Positions 1 through 8,501 of a stretch of DNA of 46,326 bases are shown here, piece by piece. The translations under genes were made by a program, and so were the position numbers. Origin of the DNA: Shewanella basaltis (GTDB lineage: Bacteria > Pseudomonadota > Gammaproteobacteria > Enterobacterales > Shewanellaceae). The stretch's first letter is position 1; each line of letters begins with the position of its first letter. Location of the stretch: the NCBI RefSeq assembly GCF_023283885.1, contig NZ_JAKILA010000030.1, positions 1 through 46,326 of the forward strand, read 5' to 3'. Below the pieces are notes generated by a model, which was given only the letters and a program-made list of their open reading frames with translations, made no database searches and was not told the origin of the DNA.

Positions 1-71
1 TTGTGTTTTGAAGCACTTGGTTCAACTCACTCGGTGACTGCTTTCGCTGTCTGCCGTGTCAGTGGATGCGC
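1..71 (-). other. Leader region of an rRNA operon (partial)
   Basis: This is the first part of the transcript from the P1-type promoter just to its right, reading leftward off the window. The sequence directly after the -10 box, GCGCATCCACTGACACGG on the minus strand, closely resembles the start of E. coli rrn P1 transcripts. No boxA and no 16S sequence is reached before the edge, so the rRNA genes themselves are inferred. Confidence 0.7.
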
Positions 72-99
72 ATTATAGGCAGCAAAAGATTTAGTGCAA
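72..99 (-). promoter_or_regulatory. rRNA operon P1-type promoter
   Basis: On the minus strand the -35 box TTGCAC (94-99) and the -10 box TATAAT (72-77) are separated by 16 bp, the short spacing typical of rrn P1 promoters. A GCGC discriminator follows, the signature of stringent and growth-rate control. A/T tracts directly upstream (about 100-119) could act as an UP element and are also the U-tract of the tlpA-side terminator. Promoter function is inferred from sequence alone. Confidence 0.8.
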
Positions 100-112
100 C
101 CCCTTTTTTAAT

Positions 113-134
113 AAAAAAGGATCGCTTGGCGATC
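113..134 (-). terminator. Terminator of the ccmFGH-tlpA operon
   Basis: Minus-strand stem GATCGC, loop CAA, stem GCGATC (120-134), followed by C and a run of T (113-118). It lies about 50 bp after the tlpA-like stop codon and ends the leftward ccmF-ccmG-ccmH-tlpA unit just before the rRNA promoter. Confidence 0.8.
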
Positions 135-184
135 TTTTCACCAAATACGATCCTTTTAGGCTTTATAAGCCTGTTAATGCTGAT

Positions 185-763
185 TTATTGAGCTTTCTCG
201 GTGGTATTTCTGAATTGAGTTAAAAAGGCTACTGCATTTTTATCGTCCCAATCGACATAAGAGCGAACATAGGCAACTAATTCACCTTGTTCGTTTAAGA
301 TAAAAGTTGCTGGTATGGTGTCGAGCGGAAAGACATCACGTAAATCTTGTTGTGGATCAAAGTAGGAATTAAAAGCAGATAAGCCTATTTCGGCTAAAAA
401 AGGCTTAACCATTGCTGTATCTGCATCGATTGATATCGGTAGCAAGACAAATTGATCTGCGTTGAGTGTTTGAGTTAAACGATGTAAAGCAGGCAATTCT
501 CTTACACAAGGTGGGCACCATGTTGCCCAAAGGTTTACAATGACAACCTTGCCTTTGTAATGCTCGAAGTTAACCGGCTTACCCGTTGCATTAGTGAAAT
601 CAACTAATGCTATTGGAAATGGTTGAGGCAATATATTTATTCGATCGAGTGTTGACTGAGTAGCGGGGTTACTTTGGGCCTGCATACCTGGGTATGCAGA
701 CGCCATATTTGGCATACTTATTATTAATAGATTAGATAATATTATCGCAAGCCACTTTTTCAC
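185..763 (-). CDS. TlpA/ResA-like periplasmic thiol-disulfide oxidoreductase
   Basis: Exported thioredoxin-fold protein of 192 aa. A signal peptide with a basic start (MKKW), a hydrophobic core and an AxA-type cleavage site near residue 23 is visible. The redox motif WATWCPPC lies near residues 79-86, followed by the RELPAL helix typical of TlpA/ResA proteins. It probably reduces periplasmic cysteines, such as apocytochrome CXXCH thiols, but its exact partner cannot be read from sequence. It is the last gene of the leftward ccmF-ccmG-ccmH unit, 17 bp after ccmH, which supports a role in cytochrome maturation alongside CcmG. The start is GTG at 763, preceded by GGAG at good spacing. It differs from ccmG in having a cleavable signal rather than an N-terminal anchor. 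Confidence 0.85.
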   Translation of the reverse strand: MKKWLAIILSNLLIISMPNMASAYPGMQAQSNPATQSTLDRINILPQPFPIALVDFTNATGKPVNFEHYKGKVVIVNLWATWCPPCVRELPALHRLTQTLNADQFVLLPISIDADTAMVKPFLAEIGLSAFNSYFDPQQDLRDVFPLDTIPATFILNEQGELVAYVRSYVDWDDKNAVAFLTQFRNTTEKAQ

Positions 764-780
764 TTTGCTACTCCATGTTG

Positions 781-1263
781 TTATTTATTCGCCTTACTTT
801 CTTTTAGTAGCGCATCGAGCTCTGCTTGTTGTTCTGGTGAAAGTGAATCTGCTTCAGCTGGCTGAATTCGTTGCCTACGAACGAAAATAAACCCGATAAA
901 TAATCCAAATACTAATAACCCGATTGGACCTAGCCATAAAACGTAGGTTTTAGAATCAAGTTTGGGCTTGTACAACACAAAATCACCATAACGACTCGTC
1001 ATAAAGTCAATGATTTCAGCATCTGACTTGCCATTGTCTACCATTTTGTATACTTCAAGGCGTAAATCTTGTGCAACAGGTGAGTTAGAATCAACTAAAT
1101 TTTGATTCTGACACTGTGGGCAACGTAATTGATGTGCAAGTGACAATGCACGTTGTTGATTCTCAGTTGTCTTAAATTCGTAAGTATCTACTGGTGTAGC
1201 CATAACGGATGCGGCAAGCAACACACTGACTAAGCAAATTAATAATTTAGTGACCATGTTCAT
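781..1263 (-). CDS. ccmH: Cytochrome c maturation protein CcmH (short form)
   Basis: Membrane-anchored thiol oxidoreductase of 160 aa that helps reduce apocytochrome c and deliver it to the heme ligase. An N-terminal signal sequence precedes the hallmark LRCPQCQNQNLVDSNSP redox motif (about residues 46-62). A C-terminal transmembrane helix (about 108-128) and a basic RRQR stop-transfer follow, then a cytoplasmic acidic tail. It corresponds only to the N-terminal half of E. coli CcmH. The C-terminal TPR part is a separate gene here, ccmI at 4217. Its ATG overlaps the ccmG stop by one base (TAATG), suggesting translational coupling. Confidence 0.95.
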   Translation of the reverse strand: MNMVTKLLICLVSVLLAASVMATPVDTYEFKTTENQQRALSLAHQLRCPQCQNQNLVDSNSPVAQDLRLEVYKMVDNGKSDAEIIDFMTSRYGDFVLYKPKLDSKTYVLWLGPIGLLVFGLFIGFIFVRRQRIQPAEADSLSPEQQAELDALLKESKANK

Positions 1264-1817
1264 TACGATGCTCCATCCGCTTTAGCTTCTGTTTGGAGTT
1301 GTTGGATCATTGGATATAAGGTTTGTGTCCATACCGTTTGGTCAATTGGTCCGGCATAGCGATAACGAATAATGCCATTATGATCCACAATAAAGGTTTC
1401 AGGTGCTCCGTACACACCCAGATCAAGACCTAACCGACCGTCTTTATCAAAAACATTTAGCGTGTAGGGATCACCTTCTGTATTTAGCTCTTTGATTGCT
1501 AAGGCTCGCTCATCACGATAATTGATACCATATATAGGTAATAAATTACGCTTTGATAACATCATGAGATAGGGATGTTCATACTTACACGCTGGGCACC
1601 AAGTCGCCCAAAAGTTAAGCATTGTTACTTTACCGATAAGATCTTTCTCTGTGATCATTTCAGTAGCGACTTCAAGCCGCTCAAGTTGGAAAGCCGGTAA
1701 AGGCTTTCCTTCTAAGGCAGAGTCGAGCACTTTAGGATTGAGGAATAACCCTTTATATAAAAATACGCCCATACCTAAAAATAGGACTAAAGGTATAAAC
1801 AGTACAAACTTCTTCAT
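1263..1817 (-). CDS. ccmG: Thiol:disulfide interchange protein CcmG/DsbE
   Basis: Membrane-tethered periplasmic thioredoxin-like reductant of 184 aa, close to the 185 aa of E. coli CcmG. It has one N-terminal transmembrane anchor (about residues 4-23) and a thioredoxin fold with the active site FWATWCPACKYEHP near residues 69-82. The conserved GVYGAPETF stretch with the cis-proline comes near residue 134. CcmG receives electrons from DsbD and keeps heme-binding cysteines of apocytochromes reduced. It sits 15 bp after ccmF and overlaps ccmH by one base. The second thioredoxin-like gene of this unit (185-763) lacks the anchor, so this one is the more likely CcmG. Confidence 0.95.
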   Translation of the reverse strand: MKKFVLFIPLVLFLGMGVFLYKGLFLNPKVLDSALEGKPLPAFQLERLEVATEMITEKDLIGKVTMLNFWATWCPACKYEHPYLMMLSKRNLLPIYGINYRDERALAIKELNTEGDPYTLNVFDKDGRLGLDLGVYGAPETFIVDHNGIIRYRYAGPIDQTVWTQTLYPMIQQLQTEAKADGAS

Positions 1818-1832
1818 AATGTCTCCGAGTGA

Positions 1833-3803
1833 TTATGCGGTCGCTAATTTTGCTTTTGTTGCTTCTTGTTTTGCAACCTGCTTTACACGATAACGCTTAT
1901 CAGATGCAGCAAGGAAACCACCCACCATCATAAAAATGGAACCAAACCATAACCAACGTACAAAAGGCTTATAGTTAAGACGAACAGCAAACTCAGTTAA
2001 GCTGATTGGATCACCCATTGTCACATAAAGATCGCGGAACAAGCCCCAATCAATACCGGCTTCTGTCATGTCCATTGTACGCACATTATATTGACGACGA
2101 TCTGGCTTTAATAACGTAATGAACTCATCATCTTTATAAATCTCAATTTGCCCTTGTTGCGCGGTATAGTTAGGACCAACTACATTTTTGGTTTCTATGT
2201 ATTTAAAGGTATAACCGGCTAATTCTTGTGAAATTCCGGGCCCCATTCTTACGCTCTTCTCTATTGAGTAGTTAGATACCATAGTTGCACCAAGCACTGA
2301 AACTGCGATACCAAAATGCGCAATAATCATACCTAGCTGGCTGCGTCCCATTCTACCAAGACTGATACCGCCTTCTTTTGGGCTCACAATGTTGTAGGCT
2401 GCGCGTAAAGTCGACAGCATAATCCAAACGGTTGCTGCTACACCACACATTACCCAAGCATTAAATGCACCGCCCACAATAAATGGAACGACTACACCAA
2501 CAATTAATGAAATGATAGCCGGAACCAAAAGTTGCCTTTTAATTTCACCCGTTTTCGATTTTTTCCAGCGAATGATTGGGCCAATACCCATAAAGCCAAA
2601 GAGTACAAGCACAATAGGTACAAATACGGCATTAAAGTATGGAGGTCCAACTGAAATTTTACCCATACCTAATGCATCGATTAACAATGGATATAATGTG
2701 CCAAGTAATACAGTACCCGCTGCCACGGTGAGTAGAACATTACAAATTAATAGCATGGTTTCTTTTGATTTGAGTTCAAATCGTGCCGGGCTGCTCATTT
2801 CACTTGCACGGAATGCAAACAGCGTTAACGAGCCACCCACTGCAATACCGAGTAATAGCAAAATAAACAAACCACGACTTGGATCGGCTGCAAATGAATG
2901 CACAGATGTTAATACACCTGAACGTACAATAAAGGTGCCTAATAGACTCAACGAGAAAGCGAAGATTGAAAGCAGCACGGTCCAGTTACGAAATGCACCG
3001 CGTTTTTCTGTCACGATTAATGAGTGAACTAAAGCGGTACCCACCAGCCAAGGCATAAATGATGCGTTTTCTACTGGGTCCCAGAACCACCAGCCGCCCC
3101 AGCCTAACTCGTAGTAAGCCCACCAAGAACCCAGTGAAATACCACCGGTTAAAAAAATCCAGGCAGCTAATGTCCATGGACGACTCCATCGTGCCCATGC
3201 AGAATCAAGTCTGCCACTCATTAATGCTGCTATAGCAAACGCAAAACAAACTGAGAAACCCACATAACCCAGATACAGCATTGGAGGATGAAAAATAAGC
3301 CCAACATCTTGCAACATTGGATTTAAATCACGCCCTTCCATAGGGATTGGGAAAATTCGCTCAAATGGGCTGGATGTCAATATCATAAACAGAGTGAAGC
3401 CGACAACTATCATCGCCAGTACAGATAACACCCTCGCAGTAAATACCTCTTCTAAACCTTTACTGAACAGTGCCACTGAAGCGGCCCAGACAGACAAAGA
3501 AAAAACCCAAAACAATAATGACCCTTCATGCCCGCCCCATACAGCAGCAATTTTAAAGAAGATAGGCAATTGAGAATTTGAATGATGTGCAACGTATGCA
3601 ACGGAGAAGTCATCTGTTGCAAAACTATAGGCTAAAGTAATAACCGACAACGTAATAAAGAAAAACATACCGTAAGTAAGCGGCCAAGCATAACGAACAA
3701 GATACTGATCTTTACGTGCGGAACCAAATAACGGCACGCTAGCTAACAGTAAAGCAAAAGCTAAACCGAGAATAAGCGAGAAATGTCCAAGTTCTGGAAT
3801 CAT
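1833..3803 (-). CDS. ccmF: Cytochrome c heme ligase subunit CcmF
   Basis: Large inner-membrane protein of 656 aa (E. coli 647) that attaches heme to the CXXCH motif of apocytochromes with CcmH and CcmI. Many hydrophobic segments run along its length. The tryptophan-rich WWD heme-handling motif WGGWWFWDPVENASFMPW is present near residues 234-251, and conserved periplasmic histidines flank it (WGGHEGSLLFW near 94-104). A long soluble loop precedes the last helix. It is the first gene of the leftward unit, preceded by AAGGAAT about 5 bp before the ATG, and is divergent from ccmI. Confidence 0.97.
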   Translation of the reverse strand: MIPELGHFSLILGLAFALLLASVPLFGSARKDQYLVRYAWPLTYGMFFFITLSVITLAYSFATDDFSVAYVAHHSNSQLPIFFKIAAVWGGHEGSLLFWVFSLSVWAASVALFSKGLEEVFTARVLSVLAMIVVGFTLFMILTSSPFERIFPIPMEGRDLNPMLQDVGLIFHPPMLYLGYVGFSVCFAFAIAALMSGRLDSAWARWSRPWTLAAWIFLTGGISLGSWWAYYELGWGGWWFWDPVENASFMPWLVGTALVHSLIVTEKRGAFRNWTVLLSIFAFSLSLLGTFIVRSGVLTSVHSFAADPSRGLFILLLLGIAVGGSLTLFAFRASEMSSPARFELKSKETMLLICNVLLTVAAGTVLLGTLYPLLIDALGMGKISVGPPYFNAVFVPIVLVLFGFMGIGPIIRWKKSKTGEIKRQLLVPAIISLIVGVVVPFIVGGAFNAWVMCGVAATVWIMLSTLRAAYNIVSPKEGGISLGRMGRSQLGMIIAHFGIAVSVLGATMVSNYSIEKSVRMGPGISQELAGYTFKYIETKNVVGPNYTAQQGQIEIYKDDEFITLLKPDRRQYNVRTMDMTEAGIDWGLFRDLYVTMGDPISLTEFAVRLNYKPFVRWLWFGSIFMMVGGFLAASDKRYRVKQVAKQEATKAKLATA

Positions 3804-4216
3804 GGGTATTCCTTAGTCTAAATAATTAAGCGGATCTGAATGAACAAACCACGGCAACATCAATCAATGCATCAAAACTAATATACGCACATTAGCTTAA
3901 ACGAATTTTAAATCATTTTAGAGCTTGCTATGGCATCTGTCTGCCCTTTTCGTACAAAACTGGGTCTCCAGTCTCATTATGAACAATCAGCAGAGTAAAA
4001 CCGATAGCGTTCTCGGCATCTGACCCAAACATGAAATTAAAGTTTCACAGAATCAACCAAACACATTCAATCTGTGAACCAGTACGCAACTCTCAGGATT
4101 TAGATTCATATCGCCCTTATATTACTATTCAATTAATAATCTTTACGTATAATCAAATTTTCAAGCACTGCGGTTTCACCGCTTTCTCAGTTAACCTAAA
4201 AGTGAATATTGACACA
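3804..4216. promoter_or_regulatory. Divergent ccmF/ccmI intergenic region
   Basis: A 413-bp stretch between divergent start codons. For ccmI a TATAAT box is at 4148-4153, but no convincing -35 lies at 16-18 bp. For ccmF a weak TATATT box (minus strand, around 3885-3890) is the best candidate. The frame open upstream of ccmI (from 4031) encodes sequence without family resemblance, so I treat it as untranslated. I see no repeat or RNA gene here. Confidence 0.4.
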
Positions 4217-5470
4217 ATGACCACATTTTGGATTTTTATTGCGCTTGTCGTACTCATCGGCCTAATCATGATTTGGGTCCCTCACTTTCGCCAACAACAG
4301 CTATTACAAGCAGAAGAAGCTGGCGTTCGTAGACAGACCAACCTTGAGCTATATGGTGAACGCATAGCCATACTTGAAAAAGAGTTACAAGATGAGCTAC
4401 TGGATAAAGCCGAATTTGAAGCACTCAAGAAAGAACTGGAAATAAACTTACTTCAAGACATGAAACAAGAGGGTGATGACTCTTTAGATGTTGCCATTAA
4501 ACCCAAAAGCGCTTTATGGCCTGCATTTATGACAGTATGTTTACTCGCTATTTCGGGTTATTTTTACCACCAGTTAGGTGCTTATAACGAGCTTGCTAAC
4601 CCACCTCAAGCAAACAACCCGCATCAAGGCATGGACCCTGCGCAAATTATGTCGCAACGTGTGCAAATGATGGAAGCCAAAGTTCAAGCACAACCTGAAG
4701 ACAGCCAAGCTTGGTTTAGTCTGGGTCATGCTTACATATCGGCAAACCAATATGATAAAGCAGCAGCAGCCTTTGACAAGGTAATGGCACTCGTTGGTAC
4801 ACATGCAGAATTACTCGGACCAAAAGCAACCGCACTTTATTACAAAGCAGGTCAACAAATCACGCCCGACATTCAGGCCATTATTGACCAGTCACTGGCG
4901 TTAGATCCACAAGATCCTTCAACGTTATTATTAGTCGGTATGGATGCATTTTTTACTGCTGACTACACTAAAGCCATTGATGCTTGGCAAATGATTTTAG
5001 ACAGCGACCGCAACGACGTTGATCGCACCGCATTGATGAATGCCATTGAGTCGGCAAAAATGCGTATGGGTGATAGCACAAATACAATGCCAAATGACGC
5101 AAACCATAAGAGTATAGCGCCAGCCAATGCCAACACACTTGCTATTGAAGTCACTATATCTGATGCACTTGCCGACAAAGTCAGCGACACAGATGTGGTA
5201 TTTATCTTTGCTCGTGCAACTCAAGGCCCTAAAGTGCCATTAGCAGCGACAAAAATTAGCGCCGCAAACCTACCTGCAACAATTACTTTAGATGACAGCA
5301 CATCAATGGGCGGCGACATAAAACTCAGCTCAGTAAAAGAAGTCGAAGTGATTGCAGTTCTATCTAAAAACGGCAGTGTAAAACCACAAACGGGCGATCT
5401 GAAAGGCAGAATTGATGCTATTGCCGTTGGTGCTAACGCTAAGCTAACATTAGATACATTAGTACAATAA
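4217..5470 (+). CDS. ccmI: Cytochrome c biogenesis protein CcmI (TPR protein)
   Basis: Inner-membrane apocytochrome chaperone of 417 aa that presents apocytochrome c to the CcmF/CcmH ligase. It has an N-terminal transmembrane helix (about 3-23), a charged leucine-rich cytoplasmic segment predicted to be helical or coiled (about 30-80), and a second helix (about 96-115). TPR-type repeats follow, with a clear one at AWFSLGHAYISANQYDKAAAAF (reported here as residues about 164-185, longer than one motif). A C-terminal domain rich in beta-type sequence ends it. The start at 4217 (MTTFWIF) is chosen because it begins the anchor; an in-frame ATG at 4031 would add 62 unlike residues. No strong ribosome binding site precedes 4217. 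It is transcribed alone, away from ccmF. Confidence 0.9.
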   Translation: MTTFWIFIALVVLIGLIMIWVPHFRQQQLLQAEEAGVRRQTNLELYGERIAILEKELQDELLDKAEFEALKKELEINLLQDMKQEGDDSLDVAIKPKSALWPAFMTVCLLAISGYFYHQLGAYNELANPPQANNPHQGMDPAQIMSQRVQMMEAKVQAQPEDSQAWFSLGHAYISANQYDKAAAAFDKVMALVGTHAELLGPKATALYYKAGQQITPDIQAIIDQSLALDPQDPSTLLLVGMDAFFTADYTKAIDAWQMILDSDRNDVDRTALMNAIESAKMRMGDSTNTMPNDANHKSIAPANANTLAIEVTISDALADKVSDTDVVFIFARATQGPKVPLAATKISAANLPATITLDDSTSMGGDIKLSSVKEVEVIAVLSKNGSVKPQTGDLKGRIDAIAVGANAKLTLDTLVQ

Positions 5471-5482
5471 GCACTTATCTAT

Positions 5483-5523
5483 CATTGCCATACATAGAGA
5501 AAAATTCGACGTGTATGGCAATG
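5483..5523. repeat. Inverted repeat after ccmI
   Basis: Two 12-bp arms, CATTGCCATACA (5483-5494) and TGTATGGCAATG (5512-5523), pair perfectly around a 17-nt loop. It starts 12 bp after the ccmI stop codon. There is no T run after it, so it may stabilise the mRNA 3' end or assist the terminator at 5550 rather than terminate alone. Confidence 0.6.
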
Positions 5524-5549
5524 TATAAATCAGAAACAAACGTGCATAA

Positions 5550-5575
5550 AAAAACCGGCTATTAAGCCGGTTTTT
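5550..5575. terminator. Bidirectional terminator between ccmI and scyA
   Basis: The arms AAAAACCGGCT and AGCCGGTTTTT pair around the loop ATTA. The symmetric A and T runs give a U-tract on either strand, so one structure can end both convergent transcripts, ccmI (rightward) and scyA (leftward). Confidence 0.85.
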
Positions 5576-5589
5576 GGTTTAGTCGAAAA

Positions 5590-5883
5590 TTACTTAGACA
5601 TAAACTCGATAGCGTTTTTGTAATCTTCGTCAGTACAGTCTGTACACATACCACCTGGTGGCATTGCATTTAAACCAGACTTAACAGAACCAACTAAGGC
5701 ATCTAAACCTTTCGCTAGACGTGGTTCCCAAGCAGCAGCATCATGAACTTTTGGCGCACCGGCCACACCCATGCTGTGACATACTTGACACGCTTTATTG
5801 TAAATAGCTTCACCTTCTTGAGCAAACACATTCGCAGACAAAGTTAATGCAGCTACTGCAGTCATTGCTAACAATTTTTTCAT
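5590..5883 (-). CDS. scyA: Monoheme cytochrome c5 (ScyA-like)
   Basis: Small periplasmic electron carrier of 97 aa. A signal peptide with cleavage after ANVFA (residue 21) leads to a mature protein of about 76 aa. The heme-binding motif CQVCH is at residues 32-36 and the likely axial methionine is M74 in NAMPPGG. A second pair, CTDC at 80-83, matches the disulfide typical of the cytochrome c5 family. The start at 5883 is chosen because the signal peptide begins there and AGGAAC lies upstream; the longer open frame to 5991 adds non-conserved residues. Known ScyA proteins shuttle electrons between inner-membrane quinol oxidation and terminal oxidases or diheme peroxidase. It sits within the ccm locus, which makes the protein's own maturation factors. 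Confidence 0.85.
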   Translation of the reverse strand: MKKLLAMTAVAALTLSANVFAQEGEAIYNKACQVCHSMGVAGAPKVHDAAAWEPRLAKGLDALVGSVKSGLNAMPPGGMCTDCTDEDYKNAIEFMSK

Positions 5884-6207
5884 GTTCAACGTTCCTAATT
5901 GCAAATATACAAAGCTTAACGCTGCCCTTTGATTTAGAAGGCAGACTCTTTTTAGCACAACTAGATTACTACAAATAGCAAAAAAACTCATCTTTTTGTG
6001 ATAACAATCTCAGCTTAGTCTCTAAATTAAGACAATCAGGCTAGTTCAGGTAATATATTAGTAATCGTTGAAAAAGTTCAATTGGTATCGTTTTTTTTGG
6101 AACCATATCAAATTGCTAGCACTTAGTCGGAGACAAAGCTAAACCGATGAATACCTTTGTGTTAATATCTTTTCGAATTCATCCTCACGCGTAAACAAGA
6201 GGGATAA
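5884..6207. promoter_or_regulatory. Divergent scyA/ccmA intergenic region with FNR-like dyad
   Basis: A 324-bp region holding the promoters of scyA (leftward) and ccmABCDE (rightward). No promoter has both boxes close to consensus; TTAATAT at about 6162-6168 is a possible ccmA -10 box. A perfect dyad TTGAAAAAGTTCAA lies at 6068-6081, with one mismatch per half-site to the FNR consensus TTGAT-N4-ATCAA. AGAGGG at 6199-6204 is the ribosome binding site that supports the GTG start of ccmA. Confidence 0.4.
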
Positions 6208-6858
6208 GTGACCAAGTCTACTCAATCAAAAACACTGTTAAGTGCCAACGAATTAACCTGTATCCGTGAAGAGCGCATCTTATTCGATGGACTCAGTTTT
6301 AATATCAATGCAGGTGATATCGTCCAAATTGAAGGTCCAAATGGTGCAGGCAAAACCAGTTTACTACGGATTATCGCTGGTCTATCCCGCCCATATGCAG
6401 GTGAAGTAAAATATGCTGGCGAAGATATCACTCGCTGCCGTGACGAATTTAATCATGATTTACTTTATTTGGGTCATTTAGCTGGGGTAAAGAGTGAGCT
6501 TACTGCTGAGGAAAATCTTAACTTCAATTTAAGAATCAGTGGCTATGATAACTTTGATACCACTGCATTACTGGCTAAAGTCAACCTCGCAGGATTTGAG
6601 GAAGCACTTGCTGGACACTTATCTGCAGGACAACATAGGCGCACTGCACTGGCAAGGTTACAGCACAGTAATTGTAAAATATGGATATTAGACGAGCCCT
6701 TTACCGCTATCGATAAAAAAGGGGTAGAAGCATTAGAACAACTATTTATTCTACATGCGAAATCTGGAGGATGTGTCATTTTAACAACACATCAGGATAT
6801 GAGCATTATTAGTGATGACATATTACGTAAAATCACTCTCGACTATCGCTTCGTATAA
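6208..6858 (+). CDS. ccmA: Heme export ABC transporter ATPase CcmA
   Basis: Cytoplasmic ATPase of 216 aa (E. coli about 207) that powers the CcmABCD complex and releases heme-loaded CcmE. The Walker A motif GPNGAGKTS is at residues 43-51, the ABC signature is LSAGQHRRTALARL, and Walker B is WILDEPFTAID, followed by the switch histidine in LTTHQ. The signature differs slightly from the usual LSGGQ, as in other CcmA proteins. The start is GTG with AGAGGG upstream. It opens a tightly packed five-gene unit with ccmB 9 bp downstream. Confidence 0.96.
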   Translation: MTKSTQSKTLLSANELTCIREERILFDGLSFNINAGDIVQIEGPNGAGKTSLLRIIAGLSRPYAGEVKYAGEDITRCRDEFNHDLLYLGHLAGVKSELTAEENLNFNLRISGYDNFDTTALLAKVNLAGFEEALAGHLSAGQHRRTALARLQHSNCKIWILDEPFTAIDKKGVEALEQLFILHAKSGGCVILTTHQDMSIISDDILRKITLDYRFV

Positions 6859-6867
6859 GGTATCTGA

Positions 6868-7554
6868 ATGAAACGAGGAATAAGCTATACCAAAGCATTT
6901 ACAACGCTATTGCAGCGTGATTTGCGTATTGCTATACGTCATCGTGGCGACATTTTTAATCCATTATTGTTTTTTATTTTAGTCGTAACGCTTTTTCCAT
7001 TGGGGATTGGGCCAGAGCCACAAGTATTAACTCGAGTCGCTCCCGGTATCATTTGGGTGGCAGCACTATTAGCCTCCATGCTATCACTAGAGCGTTTATT
7101 TAAAGCTGACTATAACGATGGCAGCTTGGAACAAATGTTGCTAAGCCCGCAACCACTTGTGATTCTGGTATTAGCAAAAGTCTTCGCCCATTGGATTTTA
7201 ACTGGTGTGCCATTAATTTTGGTCGCACCACTACTAGCCGTTTTATTGCACTTAGATAGCAATAGTTATGTTGCTCTCATGGCAACACTGGCGCTCGGAA
7301 CGCCTGTTTTATCGTTGCTTGGTGCAATTGGTGTTGCCTTAACCGTCGGCCTTAGAAAAGGCGGTGTGTTGTTAAGTTTGTTGATTTTACCTTTATACAT
7401 TCCGGTGTTAATTTTTGCGACCAGCGCAATTGACTCGGCAAGTATAAATTTACCTTACAGCGGCCAACTTGCAATTATTGGCGCGATGTTAATTGGATCA
7501 TTAATTATGGCGCCTTTTGCAATCGGCGCATCATTAAGAGTGAGTACAAACTAA
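6868..7554 (+). CDS. ccmB: Heme exporter membrane subunit CcmB
   Basis: Inner-membrane partner of CcmA, 228 aa, with about six hydrophobic segments and an N-terminal cytoplasmic stretch. The early motif FNPLLFFILVVTLFPLG and the conserved LERLFKADYNDGSLEQ cytoplasmic loop are typical of the family. With CcmC and CcmD it forms the complex that loads heme onto CcmE. Its TAA stop abuts the ATG of ccmC without a gap, so the two are probably translated as a pair. Confidence 0.95.
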   Translation: MKRGISYTKAFTTLLQRDLRIAIRHRGDIFNPLLFFILVVTLFPLGIGPEPQVLTRVAPGIIWVAALLASMLSLERLFKADYNDGSLEQMLLSPQPLVILVLAKVFAHWILTGVPLILVAPLLAVLLHLDSNSYVALMATLALGTPVLSLLGAIGVALTVGLRKGGVLLSLLILPLYIPVLIFATSAIDSASINLPYSGQLAIIGAMLIGSLIMAPFAIGASLRVSTN

Positions 7555-8301
7555 ATGTGGAAATGGCTAAACTCATACGCTGATCCTGAGCGTTCTTATA
7601 AACTTGCAGGAACTCTTTTGCCTTGGTTTGTTTGTCTGGCAATTGCATTAATTGGCGTCGGAACGACATGGGGTCTTTTGTTTGCACCGATGGATTATCA
7701 ACAAGGTGATAGTTTCAGAATTATCTATATCCATGTTCCAGCAGCCTCAATGTCAATGGCCGCATACATGGGAATGGCAACTGCGTCATTCATTGGGATC
7801 GTCTGGCAAATAAAAGCCGCTGACTGGGCTGCGGCCTCTATAGCACCTATTGGTGCTGTGATTACGTTTATTGCGCTATTTACAGGTGCGGCATGGGGAA
7901 AACCCATGTGGGGCACTTGGTGGGTATGGGATGCACGATTGACCTCTGAGCTGGTGCTACTATTTTTATACTTAGGCGTTATCGCTCTGTACGCCTCATT
8001 TGAAGATAAAGTGTTGGCTGCAAGAGCTGCTGGAATCTTGGCAATCGTCGGTGTGGTCAACATTCCAATTATTAAATATTCAGTAGATTGGTGGAGCAGC
8101 TTACATCAACCAGCAACAATTAAAATCACTGAAAAATCAACAATGACTGGTGATATGCTATACCCACTTATCATCAATATTTTTGGTTTCGGCATGATGA
8201 TTGGCGCTATAACACTGGTCAGGTTTAGGGCTGAAGTGTTGGCGCGTAACGGCATGCGCCCTTGGGTAAGAGCATTGGCAACGCAAGAGGTGTCTAAATA
8301 A
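7555..8301 (+). CDS. ccmC: Heme delivery protein CcmC
   Basis: Inner-membrane protein of 248 aa (E. coli 245) that presents heme to CcmE. It has six predicted membrane spans and the tryptophan-rich WWD motif WGKPMWGTWWVWDARLTSE near residues 118-136. Histidines that probably ligate heme flank it, in YIHVPAA (about 60) and WWSSLHQPATI (about 182-192). It directly follows ccmB, and its stop codon overlaps the ccmD start (TAATG). Confidence 0.96.
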   Translation: MWKWLNSYADPERSYKLAGTLLPWFVCLAIALIGVGTTWGLLFAPMDYQQGDSFRIIYIHVPAASMSMAAYMGMATASFIGIVWQIKAADWAAASIAPIGAVITFIALFTGAAWGKPMWGTWWVWDARLTSELVLLFLYLGVIALYASFEDKVLAARAAGILAIVGVVNIPIIKYSVDWWSSLHQPATIKITEKSTMTGDMLYPLIINIFGFGMMIGAITLVRFRAEVLARNGMRPWVRALATQEVSK

Positions 8302-8501
8302 TGCAATTTGAATCAATTAATGACTTTTTAAACATGGGTGGTTATGCCTTCTACGTTTGGTTAGCTTATGGGGTGACGTTTACCAGTTTAACCATGTTAA
8401 TCATCTTAAGTGCACGTAGAAAACGCAAAGTGTTAACAGAAATTGCGAGCAAAATGGCTCGAGAAGAAAAGCTGAAAGAATCGAGAGGTAATAAACTGTG
8501 A
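8301..8501 (+). CDS. ccmD: Heme exporter accessory protein CcmD
   Basis: Small single-span membrane protein of 66 aa (E. coli 69) needed to release holo-CcmE from the CcmABC complex. The sequence has a short N-terminal segment with GGYAFYVWLAYG, one transmembrane helix (about 17-36) and a strongly basic cytoplasmic end (RRKRK). It overlaps ccmC by one base and ccmE by four bases (GTGA). Confidence 0.9.
   Translation: MQFESINDFLNMGGYAFYVWLAYGVTFTSLTMLIILSARRKRKVLTEIASKMAREEKLKESRGNKL

Noticed and set aside
4031..4216. N-terminal extension of ccmI
   Set aside because: The 62 extra residues lack family similarity and would place the membrane anchor inside the protein; the region is intergenic in character.
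5884..5991. N-terminal extension of the cytochrome c5 gene
   Set aside because: A clear signal peptide starts at 5883, with a ribosome binding site directly upstream.
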